Below are positions 10,080 to 19,580 of a stretch of DNA of 64,000 nucleotides, in pieces. The stretch spans positions 88,757 to 152,756 of the forward strand of contig CAIYCW010000040.1 of the NCBI GenBank assembly GCA_903924855.1, in the 5' to 3' direction. The number at the start of each line of letters is the position of its first letter. Position 1 is the first letter of the stretch. The notes beneath the pieces were generated by a model. The model did no database searches. It was not told the origin of the DNA and saw only the letters and a program-made list of their open reading frames with translations. The position numbers and the translations under genes are program-made. This DNA comes from an uncultured Rhodospirillales bacterium. Lineage in GTDB: Bacteria > Pseudomonadota > Alphaproteobacteria > Acetobacterales > Acetobacteraceae.

Positions 10080-10745
10080 ATGGAGCGCCTGTCCCCTTCA
10101 TCCGACACCTTCAGTCTGTCCTGCGTGATCAGCGCGCTGCGGGAGCGTGTTGGGGCGTGGGGTGCGCGGGGGGTTCTGGGGCGGGCGCTGATGTTTCTGC
10201 TGTATCGGCGGCTGGGGGAGATCGGCCAGCGGATCGAGCGGATGATGGCGCGGTTCCGGGCGGGACACCGGCTGGGACGAGCGCCGCGCGAAGCCGCCGC
10301 CAAGGCGGTATCGTGTGACGGGCCGGCGGTGACGCAGCCTGGTGCCGATGAGCTTTCGGGCGTGACAGGGATTTGCGGCACCGCCATGCGGCCTGGCCGG
10401 GTTGCGCGTGTGTGGCCGGGGCGGTTCGGCTGGCTGGTGTGGGCTGCCGGGTATGAGGCGGCGGGGCTGGGGTCGCAGTTGCGGGCTGTGCTGGGCACGC
10501 CTGACATGATCGCGCTGTTGCAGGCATCGCCACAGGCGGCACGGATCCTGCGGCCGCTGTGCCGGGCCTTGGCCATCGAGACCGACATGCTGCGGCCGGG
10601 CGCGGTGAAGGTGCCGCGCCCGCCAAAGCCGCCTCGGCCGGCGCGGGTGCGCAAGCCGCGCCCCAAGATTGATTTCGGCCGCATTCCATTGCCAAGGGGC
10701 ATGCTGTCCGCGGCGCGGCGGCAGGGGTTCGGCAAATTGCAGTGA
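10080..10745 (+). CDS. hypothetical protein
   Basis: Open frame with ATG at 10080 and basic, Pro-rich C-terminus; no family recognised. Confidence 0.55.
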   Translation: MERLSPSSDTFSLSCVISALRERVGAWGARGVLGRALMFLLYRRLGEIGQRIERMMARFRAGHRLGRAPREAAAKAVSCDGPAVTQPGADELSGVTGICGTAMRPGRVARVWPGRFGWLVWAAGYEAAGLGSQLRAVLGTPDMIALLQASPQAARILRPLCRALAIETDMLRPGAVKVPRPPKPPRPARVRKPRPKIDFGRIPLPRGMLSAARRQGFGKLQ

Positions 10746-10969
10746 GAGATGATGCGGCAGAGCCGCGCCGTATTTGTTCCGGTGTGTTTATTTTATCCGG
10801 TGGTCTGGGCGGGGTGAGGTTGGGGGCTGGACCAGGCGGGGCTGAGGGTCGGCGGAGGGCTTCGCTGCGCGCGCCATGACGGGGGCGATGGCGGCGTGCG
10901 CCTGGGCGCCGGGCGCTCCGGAACTCGCACGATGTTCCTCGGCACGATTTCGCTTGCATCCGACTGTGT

Positions 10970-11000
10970 TTCGATATATCTGTTTATTCGCTATATCGAA
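10970..11000. promoter_or_regulatory. putative operator upstream of the PadR-family gene
   Basis: Inverted repeat TTCGATATA-N13-TATATCGAA immediately upstream of the ATG at 11005. Confidence 0.55.
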
Positions 11001-11004
11001 GCTC

Positions 11005-11634
11005 ATGAAAGGACATGATATGCATCATCACACAAAACACACCCATCACGCCCGCCCGCACGCCGCCCATGGTCATGCGCGCCGCTTCGTGCGCGACGAG
11101 ATGGGGGAGGAACAGCCGCGCGGCCGCGGGCATCGCGGCCATGGTGGTCGCGGCGGTGGGCGCGGCGGGTTGGGCCGCTTCTTTGCCCATGGCGATTTGC
11201 GGCTCGTCATCCTCAACCTGATCGCCGAACGCCCGCGCCACGGCTATGAGCTGATCAAGGCGATCGAGGATCAGGCCGGCGGCGCCTACAGCCCAAGCCC
11301 GGGCGTGGTCTACCCCACCCTCACCCTGCTGGAAGAGCTGGGCTATATCGCGGTCGAGGCGACGGAGGGCGCGAAGAAGCTGCACCGCATCACCCCGCAG
11401 GGCGAATCCTTCCTGGACGCCAACCGCCCCACCCTCAGCGCCCTGCTGGCGCGGATGGCGGAGGCCAGCCGGGTGACCCGCAGCGGAGAGGCGCCGCAGC
11501 TGCAACGCGCCATGGAGAATCTGAAGCTCGCCCTGCGCCTGCGCCTGGCCGCGGGCCCACTCACCCAACCGCAGATCGATGCCATCGCGGCGGCCCTCGA
11601 CGCCGCCGCCGCCACCGTGGAGAAAGTGCAATGA
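11005..11634 (+). CDS. PadR family transcriptional regulator with His-rich N-terminus (YqjI-like)
   Basis: MKGHDMHHHTKHTHHARPHAAHGHA leader; PadR core LILNLIAERPRHGYELIKAIED...YSPSPGVVYPTLTLLEELGYI. Confidence 0.88.
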   Translation: MKGHDMHHHTKHTHHARPHAAHGHARRFVRDEMGEEQPRGRGHRGHGGRGGGRGGLGRFFAHGDLRLVILNLIAERPRHGYELIKAIEDQAGGAYSPSPGVVYPTLTLLEELGYIAVEATEGAKKLHRITPQGESFLDANRPTLSALLARMAEASRVTRSGEAPQLQRAMENLKLALRLRLAAGPLTQPQIDAIAAALDAAAATVEKVQ

Positions 11635-11939
11635 ACGACACCCCACAGACGCTTGTGGCCCAGGCCCTGGTCACCACCCCAGTGCCTGCCCGCTATCTCG
11701 GCCAGCTTTGCAAACATTTCCAGCATCGCCGCGAGGTGGTGTTGGAGGAAGGCCGCGGCAGCATCCGCTTTGACGCCGGGCTGTGCGAGCTGGATGTGCC
11801 GGACGAGACCACGCTGCGCATGAAGGTCACCGCCACCTCCGAGGACGGCCTGGCCACGCTCGAGGATGTCGTTGTCCGTCATCTGGTGCGCTTCGCGTTT
11901 CGTGAAACGCTGGACATAACGTGGCACCAGGCACGCTGA
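11631..11939 (+). CDS. DUF2218 domain-containing protein
   Basis: PARYLGQLCKHFQHR...GSIRFDAGLCELD pattern; ATGA overlap with the upstream padR-like gene. Confidence 0.8.
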   Translation: MNDTPQTLVAQALVTTPVPARYLGQLCKHFQHRREVVLEEGRGSIRFDAGLCELDVPDETTLRMKVTATSEDGLATLEDVVVRHLVRFAFRETLDITWHQAR

Positions 11940-11991
11940 TCGCACGGGCACGTGGGGTGGGTTCACACCCCGCCCATCGCCGCGAAGCCGA

Positions 11992-12183
11992 TCAACGCCC
12001 GCCTGTCAGACCCTTCAGCTTCTGGTCCGTGTTGTAGTTGGACAGCGCATAGACCGCCCAGATCGTGGCCGGGATCCAGCCGATCAGCGTCAGCTGCAGA
12101 ATGATGCAGGCAATGCCGGAGAATGGCCGGCCGATGGTGAAGAATGTCAGCCATGGCAGCAGGAAGGCAATGATCAGGCGCAT
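11992..12183 (-). CDS. YqaE/Pmp3 family small membrane protein
   Basis: MRLIIAFLLPWLTFFTIGRPFSGIACIILQLTLIGWIPATIWAVYAL: two hydrophobic helices with Pmp3/YqaE-like pattern. Confidence 0.75.
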   Translation of the reverse strand: MRLIIAFLLPWLTFFTIGRPFSGIACIILQLTLIGWIPATIWAVYALSNYNTDQKLKGLTGGR

Positions 12184-12240
12184 CGAATGATCCTTCGGAA
12201 AAACAACCCGTGCGCGGAATATCACGCCAAGCGCGGCCGG

Positions 12241-13959
12241 TCACCCGGGCTTGCGGCAGAACGCGAAGTCGCAGCCCTGGTCGGCCTGGGTCACCTGATC
12301 GAGGAAGAGCCGCAGATAGCCGCGCTCAGCCCCCGCGGGCTCGGGCGGCTTCACCCAGGCTGCCGCCCGCGCGGCAAGCTCCGCCTCCTCGACCAGGAGA
12401 TCGAGCCGGCGCGCCTGGGCATCGAGGCGGATGCGATCGCCGTTGCGCACCAGACCGAGCGGGCCGCCGATGGCGGCCTCCGGCGTTGCGTGCAGCACGA
12501 TGGTGCCAAAGGCGGTGCCGGACATGCGGGCATCGGAGATGCGCACCATGTCCTTCACACCCTGGCGCGCGAGCTTGCGCGGGATCGGGATATAGCCGGC
12601 CTCCGGCATGCCGGGCGCGCCTTTCGGCCCGGCGTTGCGCAGCACCAGAACATCGGAGGCCGCAACGTCCAGATCGTCGCTGTCGATCCGCGCGGCCATG
12701 TCCTCCAGCCCGTCGAACACCACCGCCCTGCCCTCATGCTGCATCAGCGCGGGTGTGGCGGCCGAGCGTTTCAGCAGCGCGCCGCCGGGCGCCAGATTGC
12801 CGCGCAGCACGGCAAGCCCACCGCCGGAATGGATCGGGTTGGCGCGCGGGCGGATCACATCCTGCCCGGGCACGATCTCGGCCTGGGCCGCGATATGGCC
12901 CAGCGTGTGGCCGGAGACCGAGAGCTGCGTGGTGTCGATCAGCTCGCCCAGCTCCCGCAGCAGCCGCGGCACGCCGCCGGCCCAGTGGAAATGCTCCATG
13001 TAATGCTGGCCGGAGGGTTTCAGATCGACCAGCACCGGCACGTCCAGCCCCATGCGGTCGAACGCCTCCAAGTCGAGATCGAAGCCGAGCCGCCCTGCGA
13101 TGGCGGCGAAATGGATGACGCCGTTGGTGGAGCCGCCGATCGCCTGCAGCACGGTGAGCGCGTTGCGGAAGGCTTCGCGTGTCATGATCCGATCCGGCGT
13201 CACATTGTCCTTCGCAAGACGGATGGCGGCGGCACCGGAGGCCTCGGCGATGCGGATGCGATCGGCGTGGGTTGCCGGGATCGAGGCGGCACCGGGCAGC
13301 GCCATGCCGAGCGCCTCGGTCATGCAGGCGATGGTGGATGCGGTGCCCATCACCATGCAGGTGCCTTTGGTGGGGGCGAGCCTGCCGCTGACCTCATCCA
13401 TCTCGGCCTCGGTGCGCTCTCCGGCGCGGAACTGGCCCCAGAGGCGGCGGCAATCGGTGCAGGCGCCCAGCACCTCGCCCTTGTAATGGCCGACCAGCAT
13501 CGGCCCGGTCGGCACCACGATGGCGGGGATGTTGGCCGAGGCAGCGCCCATCAGCTGGGCGGGGATGGTCTTGTCGCAGCCGCCGATCAACACCACGGCG
13601 TCCATCGGCTGGGCGCGGATCATCTCCTCGGTGTCCATCGCCATCAGGTTGCGCAGGAACATCGAGGTGGGGTGGGCGAAGCTTTCATGGATGGAGATTG
13701 TGGGGAACTCCATCGGCATGCCGCCATTGAGCATGATTCCGCGCTTCACCGCGGCGATCAGCTCCGGCACGTTGCCGTGGCAGGGGTTGAAGTCGGAATA
13801 GGTGTTGGTGATGCCGATGATCGGTCGGTCCAGCGCGTCATCCGAATAGCCCATCGCCTTGATGAAGGCGCGGCGCAGAAACAGGGAGAAGCCGGCATCG
13901 CCATAGGCGGTGAGCCCCTTGCGCAGGCCCTTGGGGCCGGGTGTGGCGTCGTTGGTCAT
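12241..13959 (-). CDS. IlvD/Edd family dehydratase (dihydroxy-acid or sugar-acid dehydratase)
   Basis: NTYSDFNPCHGN, LIGGCDKTIPAQLMGA, GTCMVMGTASTIACMTEALGMALPG, MPEAGYIPIP motifs. Confidence 0.88.
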   Translation of the reverse strand: MTNDATPGPKGLRKGLTAYGDAGFSLFLRRAFIKAMGYSDDALDRPIIGITNTYSDFNPCHGNVPELIAAVKRGIMLNGGMPMEFPTISIHESFAHPTSMFLRNLMAMDTEEMIRAQPMDAVVLIGGCDKTIPAQLMGAASANIPAIVVPTGPMLVGHYKGEVLGACTDCRRLWGQFRAGERTEAEMDEVSGRLAPTKGTCMVMGTASTIACMTEALGMALPGAASIPATHADRIRIAEASGAAAIRLAKDNVTPDRIMTREAFRNALTVLQAIGGSTNGVIHFAAIAGRLGFDLDLEAFDRMGLDVPVLVDLKPSGQHYMEHFHWAGGVPRLLRELGELIDTTQLSVSGHTLGHIAAQAEIVPGQDVIRPRANPIHSGGGLAVLRGNLAPGGALLKRSAATPALMQHEGRAVVFDGLEDMAARIDSDDLDVAASDVLVLRNAGPKGAPGMPEAGYIPIPRKLARQGVKDMVRISDARMSGTAFGTIVLHATPEAAIGGPLGLVRNGDRIRLDAQARRLDLLVEEAELAARAAAWVKPPEPAGAERGYLRLFLDQVTQADQGCDFAFCRKPG

Positions 13960-14062
13960 GGTCGTTCTCCCTTGCTGGCGCAGTGTAGAGCAGCGTTTCG
14001 TGTTACGACACCACCGCATCCGGGGAACAGCCCCGGGCGATGCGGCAGGGGGGATGTTGGGC

Positions 14063-14542
14063 ATGTTCAAAGCCGGACAGAAGGTGTGGCATCGCAACGG
14101 CCAGTACAGCGGCAGTGTGATCGAGTGCGATGGCGATCAGGTCTATATTCTGCAGGACAACGGCGTGGAGGCGGAGTTTCCAGCCCGCGACCTGACCACG
14201 ACGCCAGCAGCGGCTGCCGCAGCCGCGCCCACGGCGCGCGGCCAGGCGCCCGCGCAATCCGCCAAGCCGCTGCCCAACCGCCGCATCGTGCCGGCCGATA
14301 TCACGCCCGAGCATCAACGGGTGCTGGACATGATCCCGGTGCGCACCCGCCAGACGGTGGCGATGCTGTTCGATGCGAACGCCAAAGGCCGCAAGTTCAG
14401 CGCGCTGGACACGGCGGAGAAACTCAATGTCATCACCGACATCACAGACGTGCCCTATCGTGTGATGCGCGAATATCTGGGCCGCCCGGGCGAGTTGGGC
14501 CTGTTGATGGGCAAGGGGATCGCGGATCACCGCAAGGGGTGA
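14063..14542 (+). CDS. hypothetical protein (SH3/Tudor-like N-terminus, Ala-rich linker, C-terminal helical domain)
   Basis: MFKAGQKVWHRNGQYSGSVIECDGDQVYILQDNGVEAEFPARDL; intact ORF between annotated genes. Confidence 0.65.
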   Translation: MFKAGQKVWHRNGQYSGSVIECDGDQVYILQDNGVEAEFPARDLTTTPAAAAAAAPTARGQAPAQSAKPLPNRRIVPADITPEHQRVLDMIPVRTRQTVAMLFDANAKGRKFSALDTAEKLNVITDITDVPYRVMREYLGRPGELGLLMGKGIADHRKG

Positions 14543-14579
14543 ACACAGCGCCCAATTGGCGCAGGGTCACCCAAGAATT

Positions 14580-14668
14580 CGTCATTGCGAGCGGAGCGAA
14601 GCAATCCATTGCACCTTATGTGCGTGTTTGCGGGTTCAATGGATTGCTTCGCTGCGCTCGCAATGACG
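14580..14668. repeat. full-length inverted repeat element, CGTCATTGCGAGC family
   Basis: Arms 14580-14611 and 14637-14668, 31/32 complementary, 25-nt centre. Confidence 0.92.
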
Positions 14669-14709
14669 CCCAAGCATGCGATCCGCTGATGGTGCCGAGA
14701 TCAGCCGCC

Positions 14710-16509
14710 CTACGCCCCGATCTCCTCGCGCAGCATCTCAAGCTCCAGCCAGCGCTCCTCGGCGGCCGCAAGCGCCGTCTCCGCCGCCGTCAGTGCCGCG
14801 GTTGCGGCGTCGAACGCAGCACGGTTCTTCTTGTAGAGATTGGGATCATCGAGCAGCCGGCGCTGCTTGGCGATCTCGGAGCTCAGCTTCTCCATCTCGC
14901 GCGGCAAGGTTTCCAGCGCGTGCTTGTCCTTGAAGCTCATCTTCCTGGCCTGCTGGCTGCGCGCCGCCGCAGGGGCCGGGGCTGCCTTCGCGCGTTCGGC
15001 CTCCACCGCCTTGGCCGCCCCGCCGCGCTGGTTGAGCATGTCCGAATAGCCGCCGGCATACTCGGTCCAGACCCCATCGCCCTCGGAATGGATCACGCTG
15101 GTGCAGACACGATCGAGAAAATCGCGGTCATGGCTGACCAGGATCACCGTGCCCGGATACTCCGCCAGCAGCTCCTGCAGCAGCTCCAGCGTCTCCAGAT
15201 CGAGATCGTTGGTCGGCTCATCGAGGATCAGCAGGTTGGACGGCTTGGCCAACGCCACCGCAAGCGTCACCCGCCCGCGCTCCCCACCGGACAGCACGCC
15301 CACCGGGGTGCGCGCCTGCTCGGGGGCGAACAGGAAGTCCTTCATATAGCCGATCACGTGGCGCTTCTGCCCGCCCACCTCGACATGGCTGCCGGTGCCA
15401 CCGGTCAGCGTGTCGGCCAGCGGCACGTCCGGATCGAGGCTGGAGCGGCTCTGGTCGAGGATGACGGTCTGCAGCGAGGCGCCGAGGCGGATCTCGCCGG
15501 AATCGGGCGCGATCTCGCCCATCAACAGCTTCAGCAGCGTCGATTTGCCGGCCCCGTTGGGCCCGATGATGCCCACCCGGTCGCCGCGCAGAATGCGGGT
15601 GGTCAGGTTCTTCACAATCGGCCGCCCATCGAAGGACAGGCTCACATTCTCCGCCACCGCCACCAGCTTGCCGGAGATCTCACCCTCCTGCGAGACCAGC
15701 CGCACCCCGCCGGCAGGTCCCCGCGCCTGGCGGGTCTTCTCGCGCAGATCGTGCAGACCGGCCAGACGCTTGACGTTGCGCTTGCGCCGCGCGGTGACAC
15801 CGTAGCGCAGCCAATCCTCCTCCATCACCAGCTTGCGGTCGAGCTTGTGGCGATCGCGCTCCTCCTGCTCCAGCACCTCGTCGCGCCAGGCCTCGAAATG
15901 CGCAAAGCCACGCTCGATGCGCCGCGCGATGCCGCGATCGAGCCACACGATCGCCCGCGACAGGCTTTCCAGCAGGCGCCGGTCATGGCTGATCAGCACC
16001 AAAGCGGAGCGCATGCTGGACAGCTCCGCCTCCAGCCAGGCGATCGCCGGCAGATCCAGATGGTTGGTCGGCTCATCGAGCAGCAGAATATCCGGGTTCG
16101 GCGCCAGCACCCGTGCCAGCGCGGCGCGGCGCGCCTCACCGCCGGAGAGGTTGGCCGGCAGCTCCGTGCCATCCAGCCCCAGCTGTTCCAGCAGATAGCG
16201 CGCGCGGTATTCGTCATCGCCCGGCCCGAGACCGGATTCCACATAGGCCAGGGTGTTGGCGTAGGCGGAGAGATCGGGCTCCTGCGGCAGATAGCGCACC
16301 GTGGCGCCGGGCTGGATGAACACGCTGCCCTTGTCCGCCGGGATGAGGCCGGCCGCGATCTTCAACAGGGTCGACTTGCCCGAGCCGTTGCGCCCCACCA
16401 GGCACAACCGCTCCCCAGGGCTCACCGAGATTTCGGCCCCTGTCAGCAGCGGTGCGCTGCCAAGTGCCACATGAATGTCCTGAAGAGCCAAAAGCGGAGG
16501 AGCTGCCAT
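14710..16509 (-). CDS. ABC-F family ATP-binding cassette protein (Uup-like)
   Basis: Two NBDs: [12 protein letters not shown] / [15 protein letters not shown] and [14 protein letters not shown] / [15 protein letters not shown]; coiled-coil C-terminus. Confidence 0.92.
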   Translation of the reverse strand: MAAPPLLALQDIHVALGSAPLLTGAEISVSPGERLCLVGRNGSGKSTLLKIAAGLIPADKGSVFIQPGATVRYLPQEPDLSAYANTLAYVESGLGPGDDEYRARYLLEQLGLDGTELPANLSGGEARRAALARVLAPNPDILLLDEPTNHLDLPAIAWLEAELSSMRSALVLISHDRRLLESLSRAIVWLDRGIARRIERGFAHFEAWRDEVLEQEERDRHKLDRKLVMEEDWLRYGVTARRKRNVKRLAGLHDLREKTRQARGPAGGVRLVSQEGEISGKLVAVAENVSLSFDGRPIVKNLTTRILRGDRVGIIGPNGAGKSTLLKLLMGEIAPDSGEIRLGASLQTVILDQSRSSLDPDVPLADTLTGGTGSHVEVGGQKRHVIGYMKDFLFAPEQARTPVGVLSGGERGRVTLAVALAKPSNLLILDEPTNDLDLETLELLQELLAEYPGTVILVSHDRDFLDRVCTSVIHSEGDGVWTEYAGGYSDMLNQRGGAAKAVEAERAKAAPAPAAARSQQARKMSFKDKHALETLPREMEKLSSEIAKQRRLLDDPNLYKKNRAAFDAATAALTAAETALAAAEERWLELEMLREEIGA

Positions 16510-16624
16510 GGCGCCTGAGTGCGGTGCAGCACGGCCCAAGTCAAGGGAGCTGCGTGTTGCGACTGGACGATGTCCCGCCAGATCGCCAATCTCCGCAGGA
16601 TCGCCCAGGGGAGTCGCCACACAA

Positions 16625-18292
16625 ATGAACCCAGATCTCGCCATTGCCCGCAGCGTCACCCTGCGCCCGATCACCGAAATCGCCCAGAAGGCCGGCATCC
16701 CCGACGACGCGCTCGAACCCTACGGTCGCACCAAGGCCAAGATCGGCTTCCCCTTCATCCGCTCCCTCGACACGAAACCGGACGGCGCCCTGGTGCTGGT
16801 CAGCGGCATCAGCCCAACACCCGCCGGCGAAGGCAAAACCACCACCACGATCGGCCTCGCGGATGCGCTGACCGCCGCCGGCAAACGCACCATGATCTGC
16901 CTGCGCGAGCCCAGCCTCGGCCCCTGCTTCGGCGTCAAGGGCGGGGCGGCCGGCGGCGGCTGGGCGCAGGTGGGGCCGATGGAAGACATCAACCTGCACT
17001 TCACCGGCGACTTCCACGCCATCACCACCGCCCACAACCTGCTCTCAGCCCTGATCGACAACCACATCCATCACGGAAACAGCCTCGGCATCGACACGCG
17101 CCGCATCACCTGGCGCCGCGTGATGGACATGAACGACCGCGCCCTGCGCTCCATCATCACCGGCCTCGGCAGCACCAACGGCCCCACCCGGGAGGACGGG
17201 TTCGACATCACCGTGGCCTCCGAAGTGATGGCGGTGTTCTGCCTCGCCCGCGACCTCGCCGACCTGCAGGCCAGGCTCGGACGCATCGTCGTAGCCTCGC
17301 GCAAGGATGGCAGCCTGATCACCGCAGCCGACCTCAAGGCAGACGGCGCCATGGCCGCCCTGCTGAAGACCGCCCTGCAGCCCAATTTGGTGCAAAGCCT
17401 GGAAGGCACCCCCGCCCTCGTGCATGGCGGGCCCTTCGCCAATATCGCCCATGGCTGCAACTCGCTGATCGCAACCCGGCTCGGCCTGAAACTCGCCGAT
17501 ATCGTGGTCACCGAGGCGGGCTTCGGCGCCGATCTGGGCGGTGAGAAATTCCTCGATATCAAAAGCCGGATGGGCCACCTCAAACCCGCCTGCGCCGTGG
17601 TCGTCGCAACCGTCCGCGCACTGAAAATGCACGGCGGCGTCGCCAAATCCGAGCTCGGAACGGAAAACGTCGCAGCCGTCACCGAAGGCAGCGTCAACCT
17701 GCTGCGCCACGTGCGCAACATGCGCCAGTTCGGCCTGCCGGTGGTGGTGGCACTCAACCGCTTCACCTCAGACACCAACGCCGAAATCGACGCTGTGGCG
17801 GCCGCACTCGAAACCATCAACACCACCATGGCGCTCTGCACCCATTGGGCCGACGGCGCCAAAGGCACCGCCACCCTGGCCCAGCTGGTCATCGACATGA
17901 TCCAAAACCACACCGCGGATTTCGCGCCCATCTACCCGGACGACATGAAACTCACGGATAAGATCCGCACCATCGCGCAACGCATCTACGGCGCCGCCGA
18001 TATCAGCCTCTCCGCCACCGCCAGCCGCAAACTGAAAAGCTACGAACAACAAGGCTTCGGCCATATGCCAATCTGCATGGCCAAAACCCAGTCCAGCTTC
18101 AGCGCCGACCCAACCCTGCTCGGCGCCCCCACCGGACACATCATCCCCATCCGAGACACAAGACTCTCCGCCGGCGCCGGCTTCGTCGTCGCCATCTGCG
18201 GCGACATCATGACCATGCCAGGCCTCCCCCGAGACCCCGCCGCCCACCATATCGGCGTCGATCCCACCGGCGAGATCACGGGATTGTTCTGA
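16625..18292 (+). CDS. fhs: formate--tetrahydrofolate ligase
   Basis: [71 protein letters not shown]. Confidence 0.95.
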   Translation: MNPDLAIARSVTLRPITEIAQKAGIPDDALEPYGRTKAKIGFPFIRSLDTKPDGALVLVSGISPTPAGEGKTTTTIGLADALTAAGKRTMICLREPSLGPCFGVKGGAAGGGWAQVGPMEDINLHFTGDFHAITTAHNLLSALIDNHIHHGNSLGIDTRRITWRRVMDMNDRALRSIITGLGSTNGPTREDGFDITVASEVMAVFCLARDLADLQARLGRIVVASRKDGSLITAADLKADGAMAALLKTALQPNLVQSLEGTPALVHGGPFANIAHGCNSLIATRLGLKLADIVVTEAGFGADLGGEKFLDIKSRMGHLKPACAVVVATVRALKMHGGVAKSELGTENVAAVTEGSVNLLRHVRNMRQFGLPVVVALNRFTSDTNAEIDAVAAALETINTTMALCTHWADGAKGTATLAQLVIDMIQNHTADFAPIYPDDMKLTDKIRTIAQRIYGAADISLSATASRKLKSYEQQGFGHMPICMAKTQSSFSADPTLLGAPTGHIIPIRDTRLSAGAGFVVAICGDIMTMPGLPRDPAAHHIGVDPTGEITGLF

Positions 18293-18312
18293 CCGGGCGC
18301 GAGTGTCGGGTA

Positions 18313-18559
18313 AGGCTTCGGTTTGCGGGACGTTGGCCTTCGGCCCGACCAGGGCGCCGCCCTGGACCCGCAAGGGGCAGTGGCCCCTTGACCCATTATA
18401 TGATCCCTGACGTCTGAGGGGGTTATGACCGGCGTTTGCCGGTCACAACCCCCTCAGACGTCAGGGATAAACTCATGCAGGTCCAGGACCGCCGGTCCTG
18501 GTAGGTCCAGGGCAAAGCCCTGGTCCGGCCGAAGGCCCTGCTCCCACAAACCGAAGCCT
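18313..18559. repeat. nested intergenic palindrome between fhs and the phosphodiesterase gene
   Basis: Outer arms 18313-18368 and 18504-18559 (about 56 nt, imperfect); core hairpin 18403-18468 with 31-bp stem, one mismatch, GTTT loop. Confidence 0.9.
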
Positions 18560-18569
18560 CACCCAGCCA

Positions 18570-19394
18570 TCACGGCCGGCCGGGATAATCCGGATCGGGC
18601 AGGAACGGGAACGGGCCTGGGTAGTCTTCCACGTAGACGGTATGGGTGATCAGCCCGTCATCGGGCATGTCGGTGATGACGTGGAAGGCAGCGGGTTCGA
18701 GGTTCCAGAAGCCTGGGTCATCGCCGAGGGTGAACTCCACCTGATGGGCGACGGAGGGGCCGATCGAGGCGATGGCATGCGCCACCTGAGCGGTGATCGG
18801 GCGATGGTGATGGCCGCAGAGGATGCGTTTCACCTGGGGGTGTTTGGCGATGATGGCGGTGAAGCCCTGCGGGTTCTGCAGGTTGATCTTGTCCATATGC
18901 CGGATGCCGCAGGCGAAGGACGGGTGGTGCATGGCGACGATGGTGGGGGTGGAAGTGTCCGCGGCCAGCGTGGCATCGAGCCAGGCGAGGCGTTCGGCGC
19001 AGAGTGTGCCGGCTCCGCTGCCGGGGATGACGGTGTCGAGCATCACCAGGCGGTGGCCGGCCACCATGGCGGTGTATTGCACGAAATCCGGATGATCATT
19101 CACGCCGGGCAGATGTTTGAGCTGGGCTTTCAGCGCCTCACGCCGGTCATGATTGCCGGGGATGACATAGACCGGCACCTTGATCAGCCGGCCCAGCATA
19201 TCGGCCAGCATGGCGTATTCGGAATCAAGCCCGTTGTCGGTGAGATCGCCGGTGATGACCACCGCATCCGGCGTCTGCCTCAGCCGCGCCACCGCGCGCA
19301 GCGCGCGTTCGGTGAGCATGTTGGTCTCGGCGGTGCGATAGGCTGCAAGCCCCAGCGGGCGGATGTGCAGATCGGTGAGATGGACAAGGATCAT
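18570..19394 (-). CDS. metallophosphoesterase, GpdQ/CpdA-like phosphodiesterase
   Basis: HLTDLH, GDLTDNG, PGNHDRR, HHPSF, CGHHHRPI metallophosphoesterase motifs. Confidence 0.88.
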   Translation of the reverse strand: MILVHLTDLHIRPLGLAAYRTAETNMLTERALRAVARLRQTPDAVVITGDLTDNGLDSEYAMLADMLGRLIKVPVYVIPGNHDRREALKAQLKHLPGVNDHPDFVQYTAMVAGHRLVMLDTVIPGSGAGTLCAERLAWLDATLAADTSTPTIVAMHHPSFACGIRHMDKINLQNPQGFTAIIAKHPQVKRILCGHHHRPITAQVAHAIASIGPSVAHQVEFTLGDDPGFWNLEPAAFHVITDMPDDGLITHTVYVEDYPGPFPFLPDPDYPGRP

Positions 19395-19451
19395 CGTGTG
19401 CTCTCAGGGTTCAACGAAAATTCAGCCATTGGCGAAAAGAGAAAGCAAGAC

Positions 19452-19564
19452 GGTTCTTTTTTGAAAAAAAGAACCAAAAAACTTCTGTCAGCCTGGTGCC
19501 GCGCCGAGGGTGGGCGCGGCACCAAATGATGAAAGTCTTTTGCTTCTTTTCTTCAGAAAAGAAG
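19452..19564. repeat. pair of A/T-rich palindromic elements in inverted orientation around a GC-rich hairpin (copies 2 and 3)
   Basis: ggttcttttttgaaaaaaagaacc (19452-19475) and cttcttttcttcagaaaagaag (19543-19564) flanking ggtgccgcg...cgcggcacc. Confidence 0.8.
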
Positions 19565-19580
19565 TTCTTGCCTTCACCTC

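Noticed and set aside
12187-16518. 1443-aa plus-strand ORF
   Set aside because: Antisense shadow of the IlvD/Edd and ABC-F genes in GC-rich DNA; low-complexity His/Arg/Ala-rich translation with no domain signal.
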